Below, piece by piece: positions 34,861 through 45,123 of a stretch of DNA of 64,000 nt. This stretch comes from Phytophthora hibernalis. Lineage: Eukaryota > Oomycota > Peronosporomycetes > Peronosporales > Peronosporaceae. The first letter of the stretch is position 1. The number at the start of each line of letters is the position of its first letter. A program made the position numbers and the translations under genes. Below the pieces are notes generated by a model. The model worked only from the letters and a program-made list of their open reading frames with translations. It was not told the origin of the DNA and did no database searches. The DNA lies in the NCBI GenBank assembly GCA_012656075.1, contig JAAKBF010000062.1, positions 599,767-663,766 on the forward strand. Reading direction: 5' to 3'.

Positions 34861-35229
34861 TCGATACGAATACTTACCTGCTGTCTTCTTCGTTTCGGCT
34901 AAGAAATTTATACTTTGCAGGAGTGCAACGGTCTCTCATTTTCCAAATGAAGCCGTTCCAAGTACGTCCTCGCCTGGTACAGTTTGTGGTGTCGGCTTCT
35001 TTGCGATCGAGCCCAGTGTTTGTACACGTGAAATCATTATGGGCTGACGAGCCACAGGTACTTCAATTGTACTCACCTCGTTGATTTGTTGCTTTTGCAG
35101 ATACCTGGGAGGTGAAAAACAGATCGATGGTCGCGGTATCGTTACGCTCTTCATCAGGAGAGATGTCTGCTCTCAAATACTTGGGGCTGCTAATCTTGGA
35201 TCTTATGCGCTTCGGTTCTTCGCCTCTGC
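34861..35229. other. spacer, no gene seen
   Basis: Short overlapping frames with no family signature lie between the coiled-coil pseudogene and the C-terminal end of the split MULE. Confidence 0.3.
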
Positions 35230-36217
35230 TCAACGATTGATTTTCGCCGCGTTGGCGTTACGAGTTTTGCGAGAATAACCTGCTTGTCGAAAACCTGACG
35301 CAGGGAGGACACTAGTGATCTTAGTTGATATCGATTGCGTGGACAGATTGATCTTCAGCAACGATAAAACATCGTGCCTGGTGCGGACAAGATAGGCGTG
35401 GTAGAAATAAGCAAGTACGTGATACAAGGGAGGTCTCCCCGTGTTCTGTCGATCCAGATCCTACAGGATAGCGTGTACGTTCCGACATGGAATATGCAGA
35501 TGCTCTGACACTCGGCATGGTTTGCACTTTCCAGTAGCCATGTTCGTCTCAAATCGTTGGGTTGTTGAGGCCACATCACTTCGGTTAAATTGATCGAAGA
35601 CATAAAAACCAAACGATGATGAATGCACAACCTTAAGTGCTTCTTTTCGCCGTTAAAAAGTTTCATCGCGTGCGGAGTTAAATCGTAGACATCTTTAATA
35701 CAGTCGCTTGATTCTTAAAGCCGTACATTGCGGATTCTAACTACGCGCATTCAATACGCCCTGATAAACGTGAAGAGCAAATGCGTCCGAGCCTATCTCC
35801 ATAACACCCGCTGTTATCTCCTTCTGCCCTACTTGTCGAGCAAACACCAAACCGCTTGCCATACAGATGGGAGCTCTTCCACTTTTCATTAAGCTATTCT
35901 GCTTCAGCGGCATTAGAGGTGTTGTTACCGACAATGGTCCAGTTGGTGGGGCGTATGATTTGCAAGTAAGAACTGACGTACTCCTCCTTTCTTTTACCAT
36001 CAACGAATGAGATTACGGGATCAGGGAACAACTTCTGCAAGCGTACAATGTTGCGCTCGTATTCGCACTCGGTCCGAGACGACCGAAGCCGCATAATCTC
36101 TGTATTGGCATCGCTTTCGTCACGTTCAGTTTCTTGAACTTGTCGACAATGTTAAAGCGAATATAGAGGGTACAAAAATGATATGGAGTTGATGTCCCAA
36201 CTGCGATAGGTCTGCTC
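35230..36217 (-). pseudogene. split MULE transposase, C-terminal piece with SWIM finger
   Basis: The - strand frames give the segment HFCTLYIRFNIVDKFKKLN, then LQKLFPDPVISFVDG, WTIVGNNTSNAAEAE (the TSN-x-AE motif of MULEs) and, near 35470-35525, CKPCRVSEHLHIPCRNVHA, which fits a SWIM-type zinc site. It is separated from its N-terminal part by the Tc1/mariner element (36220-37699) and the Ty3 element (37770-42870). Several frameshifts are present. Confidence 0.65.
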
Positions 36218-36219
36218 TA

Positions 36220-37699
36220 CACCATTTCCTGAACAAGTTGGCAGTTTTACCAAAGCAAGTGAACACCTACTTTTTGCACAAAAATCAGAGTAGAAAAAGT
36301 CATTTCTCACAAAGTGAAAATTGGTGTAGTCGTGCTCTCAACCAAGTGAACATGGCTACATCCAACTACTTGCCCAGCTCCATGTCCTCGCCTCTCCCGG
36401 CGGCAAACGATGCCTTAAGGCAATGACGTTCTATCCTCCTAACGAGACGACGGGTAATAGCAGGCCTAGCTACTTGCACAGCCTCCACCATGAGGGCCTG
36501 ACGATGCGCGCAAAACGTATCGTACTCGCCCCTGACTAGGAACTCCTCCTTCCGTTCTGCAATGAAGCGGCGCATCTTTGCCTTCAACACATTCCAGCAG
36601 CCCTCAATTGGGTTAATTATGGGACTGTACGGGGCAAGGCGCAATACGACCAGCTTGTTGGCGTTCATGATGCCATCCGCCGCAAGCATCTCTCTCGCCA
36701 GCGACTCCACCTCACTGGGAGCCGGCGTGTTGTCGGTTACGATGACGATCTTGTTCGTCAACGCCAGCTCACCGTACTCCTCTATCGCCAGCGCCGCCGT
36801 AAAACGGTCCGCGACGAAGCGGGCATTCTCTCGCTTCTTCACAGAGCCAGAGTGAGTGCGCATGAGGACGATGCCCGTACCCGAGGACACGCCACCTTGC
36901 ACATGGAAATTGGCACCTTGTGAAGGCGTGAGTGCAACCGTGGCGCGCTCATCTACACGCGAATACCCATCATTACGAGACAGATACATGTTGAAGTTGG
37001 ATTCATCTTGAAACAAGCACATGTCGCCTCGCGACATGTGCTTCTATAACTTCTCCACGAAGTTTTTCCTCTTGTTCTTGTTCTCCGTCTTATTTATCGT
37101 TATCTTCTCAATGCGAAGTTTTTAAGGCTGTACACCATACCTTGAAGAGCACGATGAACAGACGAAAAGCTTACAGACACGCCCATGTCGCTGCGCAAAT
37201 TGTCACGCATCTGTTCGCAGGTGTGGCGGCAATCTTCGTCGAGGTACTCCTCCAGTTTACCCATGACCTCGACGGTCATCTTGACACGCGCCGTTCGCAC
37301 GCCGCCGTGCGTCTTGGGCTCGGCGTCCGCGTCGATAACTGCACGGCGAGCCGTACTGTAGGGGACGTCGTTGTGAGCAGCGACGGCGCGCCAGTTCTCA
37401 CCGTACGAACGACTCGGGCCTTGGCTGCTGCACGCTCGTGCTGGTGTTGCTTACTGGTAGGGGTGATAGGTGACTGCATTGCTTCTTGGACGCTTGATTG
37501 AAACTGAGAGCACGATAAACCCCAACACCAACCAAAATCAATGGTTGGTGCTGGGGTTCACTTGGTTGGAATCACGATTGCACGAAATTTCACTTTGTGG
37601 GAAATATTTTTTATCAAAAAACCTCGTTGTGAATTTTGGCACAAATGTCGCATTGTTCACTTGCTTAGGTAAAACTGCCAACTTGTTCAGGAAATGGTG
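36220..37699 (-). mobile_element. complete Tc1/mariner (IS630-like) element
   Basis: TA target duplications lie at 36218-36219 and 37700-37701. The ends are inverted repeats of about 49 bp starting CACCATTTCCTGAACAAG, with weaker similarity continuing inward (CAAGTGAAC and CACAAAGTGAAA blocks). The single transposase gene runs on the - strand. The element sits inside a MULE transposase. Confidence 0.85.
36366..37479 (-). pseudogene. Tc1/mariner transposase (DDE_3), nearly intact
   Basis: The start is ATG 37479 (MQSPITPTSK). Two HTH regions follow: a WRAVAAHN-type helix pair, then VMGKLEEYLDEDCRHTCEQM with a second wHTH. A basic linker rich in Lys/Asn precedes the catalytic core: FQDESNFNMY (Asp, about 37005), IVTDNTPAPS (second Asp, about 36740) and YSPIINPIEGCWNVLK (third acidic residue, about 36620). 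The frame slips near 37390 and near 37105, and one TAG lies near 37047. The remaining 223-codon frame, ending at 36366, is clean. The DDE triad is complete. Confidence 0.85.
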
Positions 37700-37701
37700 T
37701 A

Positions 37702-37769
37702 GTCAAAGTTGCTTTCCGCGATCAGTAAAAGTTGGCCGATCGTGTAGCGATTTCCCCCAGCAATACAGT
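37702..37769 (-). pseudogene. stranded 68-nt piece of the split MULE transposase
   Basis: On the - strand this island reads HDRPTFTDRGKQL, which contains the second catalytic Asp (TFTDRG) of the MULE core. It lies exactly between the TA flank of the Tc1/mariner element and the left end of the Ty3 5' LTR. Confidence 0.6.
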
Positions 37770-38054
37770 TGTTGCATCATCGTGGATGTTACTGTTCAAG
37801 AGTTACCTACCCGATGCCGATGACGGCAGGGACCCGATCTTGCTGCCTGGAACCAATCCCAGGAGCTGAAGACTCGGTAATGCAAGTGATTGGGCCAGAG
37901 CCACGCGGATGTGACCCCGATTCGAGGCCGGCACAAACCAAGACGGCTAGCTCGGTGCAGGGCTAACGGAAGCTAGACGTAGCTAGATTCACGCTAAACC
38001 TCAATGCTCACTTTTTTATTTTCTTTCAACAACACAACCGGTGTGCGCGCGATA
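37770..38054 (+). repeat. Ty3 5' LTR
   Basis: 285 nt, paired with 42587-42870. It ends near GCGCGCGATA, so the usual terminal CA is not seen and the exact end may shift by a few bases. Confidence 0.8.
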
Positions 38055-38133
38055 AATTTAACTTAACTTACGCTGACGGCAGATTCCTGTGCAAGGAATC
38101 GTTTTCAGAACATGAAGAGTCAAGACACTGAAG

Positions 38134-39260
38134 ATGCGTTCACGTGCGGCCGCTACAATGGACGCGGATGGCGACGTCAAGATGATGATCCCAGCACCGG
38201 TCTACGAGTTGATTGCCGAGCCTAAGCTGTTGAGCTGGAGCCACGACGAGTTGGTCGAGTGGAGCCGTGAAAGAATCCAGTACAAAGAGTGCGTCAGCGT
38301 GGTGTATGGGGTGAAGGCCTCGCTGAATCCGTCTTTGTTGAACACGTTGTGCGACTACGTGCTGAAGAAGCACAAGGATGATGTGACCGAGGCGGAGCTA
38401 GTATCTCTCATCTAGCTGAAGTGCCGCTCGCTAAAAGGGGCGACGTGAAGACCTTTATCAAGGCTCGACTCCACATTGACCTCAGAATCGACGATCCGGA
38501 AGCACGCGTGCTGAAGTACGTTCAGGATTTCAATATTATCGTGGAGGAAGAAGGGCTTCACAGTCTAATCGGGCGGACCGATTCTACGGACCCCGAAAGA
38601 ACATCCGAGATGAAAACGCGTTGTTCGATCTTGGGCGAGAACCTGCTGCCACAAACACTTCGTACGTGGGTTGAGCGCACGATGGACTTGGAGCATCGGG
38701 CCTGCCCGACGGATGATGGTATGCTCTTCGACCTGGTGAACCATCATGCTAAGCTGTAGGATGCCTTCCACAGTGAGACGAGAGAGACGAGAGAGTCAGT
38801 GCACCATGGACGATTCGTGAACCAAGGAAAAATGGCTGAACCAGGATTTGCAAAACGACCAAGAAACCGCAGTCGACACCAGTGGTAGCCCGGCTGGATC
38901 AGCCCCATGGGAGTCCAGTCGGGACACCCGCAAACCCAATGCTGATCCCCGAGATATGAATGTCTGCATTGTAAGGGCCAACACGGGGTGTGCGAGTGCC
39001 CTGGCCTGAGCGAAGAAGATCGACCGGTGTACGTCACGATCCTCCGCAAACGTGAACACTCAAACGCCAAGGCTGTCCACCATGCTCCAAATCTGGAAAG
39101 CGTCCCGGCCAATCACGTTCGGCTGAACGAGGCTGTGGAAGTGACCTACGTCGTCGAATCTGGTGCGGACAAATCGATGGTGCCCCAGTGAGTGGTGGAT
39201 GAGCTGATTTCCGTGTCGCCGGGTCTTGTTATGAGACCCTTAGACGCCCCTGTTGCCGCT
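38134..39260 (+). pseudogene. Ty3 gag and protease region
   Basis: 38134-38415 and 38421-38759 give a Gag: an acidic N-terminus, a helical core around WSHDELVEWSRER, then a DPEARVLKYVQDF segment. The zinc knuckle (about 38955-38995) reads CLHCKGQHGVCEC, one residue short of the CxxCxxxxHxxxxC spacing. The protease site (about 39146-39180) reads VVESGADKSMVP: the usual catalytic Asp of D-S-G is Glu, and a TGA follows within 10 codons. The region is inactive. Confidence 0.7.
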
Positions 39261-39679
39261 ACTCTCGCTGACGGACGTGTACGCAGTTCGTTACACTGGA
39301 CTTGCAACTGGTCACGGCCGCCAGCATTGTAAATGTACGGGGGCGGGCTGTCGGGTGTTGCCCGGCGCTTCGGAGGAGTTTCTGCTGAGCGATGAGACCC
39401 TGTGTGCGCGGGGATTGATGTCAACCGACAGATTGAGCAGCTGGCCACCCCTACTATTGCTGAAGACGGGGCCGATGACGAGTTTGTAGAGCCCGAGTAT
39501 GGTCAAACTGAAGATGATGTTATTGACGAAGGCGTCCGACATCTACTGAACGAAGCTCGTGAGAATGGCATGGATGAAGTGCACCTAGCTGAAATGAGGA
39601 ACTCTACAGGGATCTATGGCGTGTTCACATTGACCCTGATCCTGCGGCGCGTGTCGATCCGCTGCAAGTGACTTTGGTT

Positions 39680-41090
39680 GAAGGAGCGAAGCCGTATCGC
39701 GCTAAGGCAAGGAAGTACGCGCCGCTACAAAGGACGTCCCTGAGGGAGTACACGGAGGAGCAATAACGACACGGCTTTATTCGTCGGAATGATCAAGCGC
39801 GGTGGGCATCACCAGTGTTACGAGTGAAGAAACCTGGAGGCGGCTTTCGGATCACGACCGACTATCGAGTGATCAACAGAATGACGGTCCCGATCGCTGG
39901 AACCATGCCAAACTTGGCAAGTGCCGCGGGCGCTGTGCGTGGTGCAGTCGCGTTTGCACGGTTCAACCTATTGAAGGGCTTCTGGCAGCTTCCGCTACAC
40001 CCGGACTGTCAGGAAATGTTCTCCTTCCTGACCGAAGATGCCGTCTACACTTCTACTCGGGTGCCACAAGGAGCAGCTGACTGCGCTGCATTTTCAGGCT
40101 CTACTACAACGGATTTGGCACCGCTGTTACACCGCAACTGCTTGGTGCGGATTGATGACATCCTATTGAACGCGTCCTCGATGAACGAATTTCTGCGCGT
40201 GCTTCGCGCGGTTTTCGAGCTGATCAAAGATCATGGCCTGAATCTGAGCGTGAAGAGGTGTGTCCTTTTCCAGCTCCAAGTACTGTGGTGTGGAAAGATG
40301 GTGTCTGGAACAGACATCCTGCACGACTCTGAGCCTTTCCGCATTTGCAAATCTACCCCCTCCACCAACTGTTGCCGCGCAGCAGCAATTACTCTGCACG
40401 GCCAACTGGGTGCGCGACTCCCTCATTGACTACGCGCGGATTGCAGCGCCGCTGTGTGAAAACTTGGAGCAGCAGATGCGTGTGATTGGAGAACGCAACA
40501 AAAACGGACTACATGCTGCACTCAGTGGTCACCGGAGCTGGACGTTTGTTTTCGAGAAGTTAAGCAACTTCTACTGCGTGCTGCCCCCTCGCGCACCCTG
40601 CGGAGGATGCGGTTGTGTACCTGCGGACAGACACAAGTGCTGAGGGATGGAGTGTGATTGTCAGCCAAGTGGCCAAGTGGGACACAGACCTGCCAGTCCA
40701 CCAACAACAACACAACTACTTATCTGCAAGGGCGGAATGTTTAAAGGTTCGCAGCGGAACTGGTCCATCCTCGAAAAAGAAGCGTCCTCATCGAGAAGGC
40801 CTGTTCAGATCTCAGTACATCCTGCTCCGACCGGGGATTCAGGATTTACTGTGACCACGCGAACCTAATCTATATTTTTGACCCGTCCTCAGAGCTGAAG
40901 CGGCGTGTGCGAGACAAGCTACAGCACTGGTCCATACGCAGTAGTGGACTGTCTTACACCATCGAGCACATCGCAGTTGTCGACAATGTGTGAGCGAACC
41001 TCGTCTCCCGATGGGGGCACCAACCGGCGCCAGATGCAACACAAATGTCTGCCCGAGCGGTGCGAACACGAGGTATCCCGATTGTGTCCG
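39680..41090 (+). pseudogene. Ty3 reverse transcriptase and RNase H
   Basis: RVKKPGGGFRITTDYRVIN, then FARFNLLKGFWQLPLHPDCQ (the usual catalytic D of motif A is N here), TSTRVPQGA and VRIDDILL (YxDD box as IDD) mark the RT (39830-40170). VYLRTDTSAEGWSVIVSQ (about 40615) begins RNase H, with its first Asp. Stops and frameshifts separate the parts. Confidence 0.75.
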
Positions 41091-41149
41091 ATCTTAGACC
41101 CTTGCAGGATGAATTTTTGGCTGGCCGACCAAGGACGCGATTTCACGCC

Positions 41150-42606
41150 AGCAGACACAGTTCAAGAATTTGCTCACGACTTCGGAGTTTACGTTGTACA
41201 ATGGTTGCATCTTGATCGAGAGGAGAATGTGGATCCCATCCCAAGCGACGGAGCTCATCAAACGGCTGATGGTAATTGCGCACTGCGGGTCGCAAGGTCA
41301 CCGAGGCGAGCAACCCATGACGACGCTGCTTCGTGATCGATTTCACGTGGAGTATCTCAGCCGCAAGGTGCAAGAGTTTATCCGAAAGTGTCTCGTGTCC
41401 AAACATGGTAAAAGTGGCATGCTAGTGCAGCGCCCATGGGGACCAACCTATGAGGCGAAGAAGGCGTTCATTGGGACTTCCTGACAATGAGTGAATAGTT
41501 TGGTGAGAACTGCTCCATTCTGGTCATCAAAGATGCGTTGACGCCTTATTGCGAGCTATTTCCTACTCCGCACGGTGATAGCGGTACTGCAGCAGCTGGA
41601 CTTTTGGACTGGTACAAGCCGCACGGCAAGCCACAAGTGTTAATCTCCGACCAAGGCGTTCATTTTCGCAATGAGACCATCGCATCGTTGTGCTCGCGAT
41701 TGAATATTCCGCAGGACCTTACTCCAGTGTATTCGCCGTGGGTGAATGGCACCGTTGAGAGAGTCAATCGCGACATCCTACAGGTTATTCGCGCTTTGCT
41801 GATGGAACTCCGCCTGAGTGATAAGGAATGGCCATACTTGCTGCCTATTGTACAAGCTAACCTCAATCATACTCCGGTCGCATCACTAGCCGGAAGAGCC
41901 CCGATTGAACTATTTCTCGGCCCTCCACCTGTGCTCTGGACACTATCGTCGTCCCGCGCGGAACGAGTACCGTGGAGCTCACGGTGAATGATGTGGGGAG
42001 TCCTTCATGGAAGGTCTGGGGCGAGTCTACATGCGATGCATAGCACAGTCATTGACGTCAAAGAGGCTAAGCGGCCGCAGGCGATGGCATCAAAGCGCGG
42101 TGTAGTCTGCAATTTTGAAGTAGGCGACTTCGTCCTGTGGTCGCGCATTGACGCTCGTCTACCCACTCGCAAGCTTTTGGGCCGATGGTTCATTGTAGCT
42201 GAAGCGAAATAGAACTCATTCGTCATCCGCTATCTCATCACAGGCAAACAGCATGAAGTGCATGGTACCAGACTGAAGTTTTATCATGATTCGTCGCTGA
42301 ACATCAGGGGTACGTGAGTTCGTCACTGAGAAAGGAATTTTGTTAGACCTGGAGGCTTTCAAGGAACATCGGTTCGAGATCACTTCTAAGATGTGGCAGC
42401 TTCGCGTTTCCTGGGTTGGATTACAGGACGTCGAAGACAGCTGGGAGTCGGTACCCGACCTGGTCAAGGATGTCCCTGCCAATGTCGCCGAGTACATACG
42501 GTGTGTCGCTGATGATGACCTCACGGATGCTGTTAAACAACTCGCGATGAGTAACTTGCAGTCGGCACCGAATCGTCGGGAGGCATTGTTGCATCATGGT
42601 GGATGA
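41150..42606 (+). pseudogene. Ty3 integrase with C-terminal chromodomain
   Basis: The HHCC finger (about 41270-41410) shows IAHCGSQGHRG, but the C pair reads CLVSK, losing one Cys. The core has VLISDQGVHFRNE (Asp) and YSPWVNGTVERVNRD (Glu). The GPY/F-like segment lies at 42100-42290. A chromodomain-like tail (about 42350-42490) reads FEITSKMWQLRVSWVG and DSWESVPDLVKDVP. Confidence 0.75.
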
Positions 42607-42870
42607 TACTGTTCAAGAGTTACCGACCCGATGCCGATGACGGCAAGGACCGAGATTGCTGCCTGGAACCAATCCCAGGAGCTGAAGACTCGGTAATGCA
42701 AGTGATTGGGCCAGTGCCACGCGGCGGTGGCCCCGATTCAAGGCCGGCACGAACCAAGACGGCTAGATCGGTGCAGGGCTAACGGAAGCTAGACGTAGCT
42801 AGATTCACGCTAAACCTCAATGCTCACTTTTTCATTTTCTTTCTACAACACAACCGGTGTGCGCGCGATA
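42587..42870 (+). repeat. Ty3 3' LTR
   Basis: Direct copy of 37770-38054, immediately after a purine-rich tract. Confidence 0.8.
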
Positions 42871-43330
42871 ATAGTTCATGAAAAACCAAACGAAGTTGTC
42901 CACTGTTTCTTGGTGGACGTATGCTATAGAAACGGGTTCAAGTCGTATGTTTCCATCCTTGCCGACAAGAGCGACACACACTCCGTTGTACTTGGCGTTC
43001 TTCATGTGAGCGTCGTCGTTTTCCCATATCGGCAGAAGTGAGTGTAGTGCACGAACCACATAGCCAATTAAAAGAAAAGAGCGATTAAAACGGCCTGAAG
43101 TGTCCAGTTGGCAGCAGACCCTCGAACTGGTATTCTCTTGTGCAAACAGTTTCTTGGTAAAATCTCGGCAGATAGTAAAACATACTTGGAACACTCGCTC
43201 CCACTATAATATATGGAAAATGACACTCCTTGTCGCTTCCACCACTCGGCCACTCTAATCTCTTGGACGGGCCAGCAACAAACTCTCGGTTCAATGTACC
43301 TTGAGTTGATAGACTTCCCACGTAGCCGAG
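42871..43330 (-). pseudogene. split MULE transposase, N-terminal core piece
   Basis: The - strand reads WENDDAHMKNAKYNGVCVAL (first catalytic Asp, about 43005), then VGKDGNIRLEPVSIAYVHQE and VDNFVWFFMNY, which runs into the Ty3 LTR at 42871. The sequence continues on the other side of the Ty3 element at 37769. Its upstream part reaches about 43320 (WPSGG...). Confidence 0.7.
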
Positions 43331-44960
43331 TTTAACCAGACTCTAAGACAAGCTAATTAAACTTACCATAGATGGACCTGACCCTTGGTGACTTGGGTGG
43401 AAGGATGATTTATTTCTGTTGATATATGGTTCTGGGAGCCTCTGTAGTCAATCCTATAGCTTGTCCTATACGTAAATGTAAATATCTAATGTGAACAGAT
43501 CCCGATATGTGATCCCGTGCCCGGCTCTATAATACCGATGGTACGAAACTGAAAGGGGTACAAACGAGGGTTCGTTCCCTCGGCCGGGGTGTTATTATAT
43601 CCGGCCGAGACCTCGGACGCTGTACCGCCATAATCACTGTGGCGAGGGAATGTAATCGGCCAATCAGTGCACGCTGGTCACTTTCCGTCAGCAACGGCAA
43701 CCAAATAATCTGGCCACCGAGCACTCCCAAAACCCGACGCCATAACTGCCCCGCCTCGACTCAAGCTCCCTCAATTAGTGCGCGTCGCGGCGTCTCTAAC
43801 TGCGTCACCTGGCTCCTCATTCGCGCCTTCTGAGCCAAGCTATGGCCGCCGCTCTTTATGCTCAGCACCCGACCGGAGAGGTACGTTCCGTTGCCTCCTG
43901 CTTCTCCTGCTTCTCCTGTACACTTCCGACACCCTCTGATTCCTCTGTGCTTATTCTTCGTCCTCGTATGCGCCTTTAGGAAGCTGTTGATGCCCGACAT
44001 CATCTGCAGCGCTGCGTGGAACAGATCCACTTTCTATAGTTGCCGTTGTTCGTCCTCGTATGCGCCTTCAGGAATCTGCGGATGCCCCAACGCTCTCGAA
44101 ACGGGTTAAGGACGTCACAAAAGCACACACATGTCTATATTTGCCGTTGTTCTTATCGATCTTCAGGCTCCTATTCGTGTTTAGAGCGAAGTCGTCAATG
44201 AACTTGCTGGCGATTTCTGCATCTGGAAACGAAGCAATGTAGGACAACATTCTCGTAGCCGTATTCTTCAAGCAAACCAACGGGCATTTCGCCACGGCTT
44301 TTGCTGTAGAGCAGCACGTTCGGAAAGTAAAGCTAGTACTTATGGTTCACTTCAACCAAACTATGAGTCTCTATATAAGATTGCGCCTGACTGTTCATTT
44401 TAACCAATCACGTGAGGGTATTCGTTGTGGAGTCTGGCCGCTTCGTTGCGGAGTCCAGCGATAAACATCCTCTTATCATTCGGTTTGCGTGGTATCGTGC
44501 GCTACCAGACATATAAGGCCGTTCTTATCTTTCTGTTGCTTGGTAGCGTGCGCTACCAGACACAATAGGCCTTTTTAATAATGAGGTAACACAGCGAGCG
44601 TAGCGAAGCGCAGTAAAACTCCGCGCGTAAGGGAATAAAATAAAGAGAGTGACTGCATTCTCCGAATTGAGCATCCCGCTTGTTTAATCAAGTCTGGAAT
44701 TGCATAAACGATGCTCAAAGCGAGCAGCCAAACCCCGCGCGGAGAGCGGTAGGGTTCCGCGCGGAGCACGTATTAATAGGGTTCACGCCTTACAAGGAAG
44801 GGTTTTCGTTTCCAACGAGAGGGTGTTTCTAATATCAACTTATGCGGGCGTGTATAATGCGACATGAATGGCCGACGAGTAGGGCACAGTAGAACGGCTA
44901 ACGTTATTGCAAGTTGCAATTTGCAACACCCAGTCGGGTACAGCATCACGTGCCCAAAAT
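43331..44960. other. intergenic/old transposon DNA with small repeats
   Basis: No gene recognised. A stem-loop, CTCGGCCGG (43579-43587) and CCGGCCGAG (43601-43609), is perfect. A 25-nt near-identical direct repeat beginning TTCGTCCTCGTATGCGCCTT lies at about 43958 and 44049. Two copies of a GGTAKCGTGCGCTACCAGACA unit lie at about 44491 and 44543. CCGCGCGGAG repeats lie at about 44736 and 44758. Confidence 0.45.
44491..44578 (+). repeat. duplicated hairpin unit
   Basis: GGTATCGTGCGCTACCAGACATATAAGGCC and, about 52 nt on, GGTAGCGTGCGCTACCAGACA followed by CAATAGGCC. The second copy contains a perfect 7-bp stem, GGTAGCG and CGCTACC, with a 2-nt loop. It could be terminal or subterminal repeats of a MITE. 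Confidence 0.55.
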
Positions 44961-45036
44961 AAAATTTAGGGAAAATTCCAAAGGGGGACTCGAATCGAAA
45001 TACATTTTCAAAGAGGGACTCGATAATTACGCTGTC

Positions 45037-45043
45037 TATAAAA
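45037..45043 (+). promoter_or_regulatory. TATA box in the MULE left TIR
   Basis: TATAAAA lies 81 nt upstream of the transposase ATG at 45124, within the terminal repeat, where MULE promoters commonly sit. The same sequence is present in the right TIR, facing the - strand frames there. Confidence 0.4.
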
Positions 45044-45123
45044 GCTAGCTTTTACTATCGTAAGCCTCTTATAATTACCCGAGCCTCTGTGAACCTGTTT
45101 TCAGCCTCCACCACCAGATCAAA

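Larger units (their letters stand above)
37770..42870 (+). mobile_element. full-length Ty3/Gypsy chromovirus with two LTRs
   Basis: Direct repeats at 37770-38054 and 42587-42870 start TGTTGCATCAT and differ at only a few positions in my reading. A purine tract (GTCGGGAGGCA) precedes the 3' LTR. Flanks are ACAGT on the left and ATAGT on the right, a 5-bp duplication with one mismatch. The internal region holds gag, protease, RT, RNase H, integrase and a chromodomain, all broken by stops and frameshifts. Confidence 0.85.
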
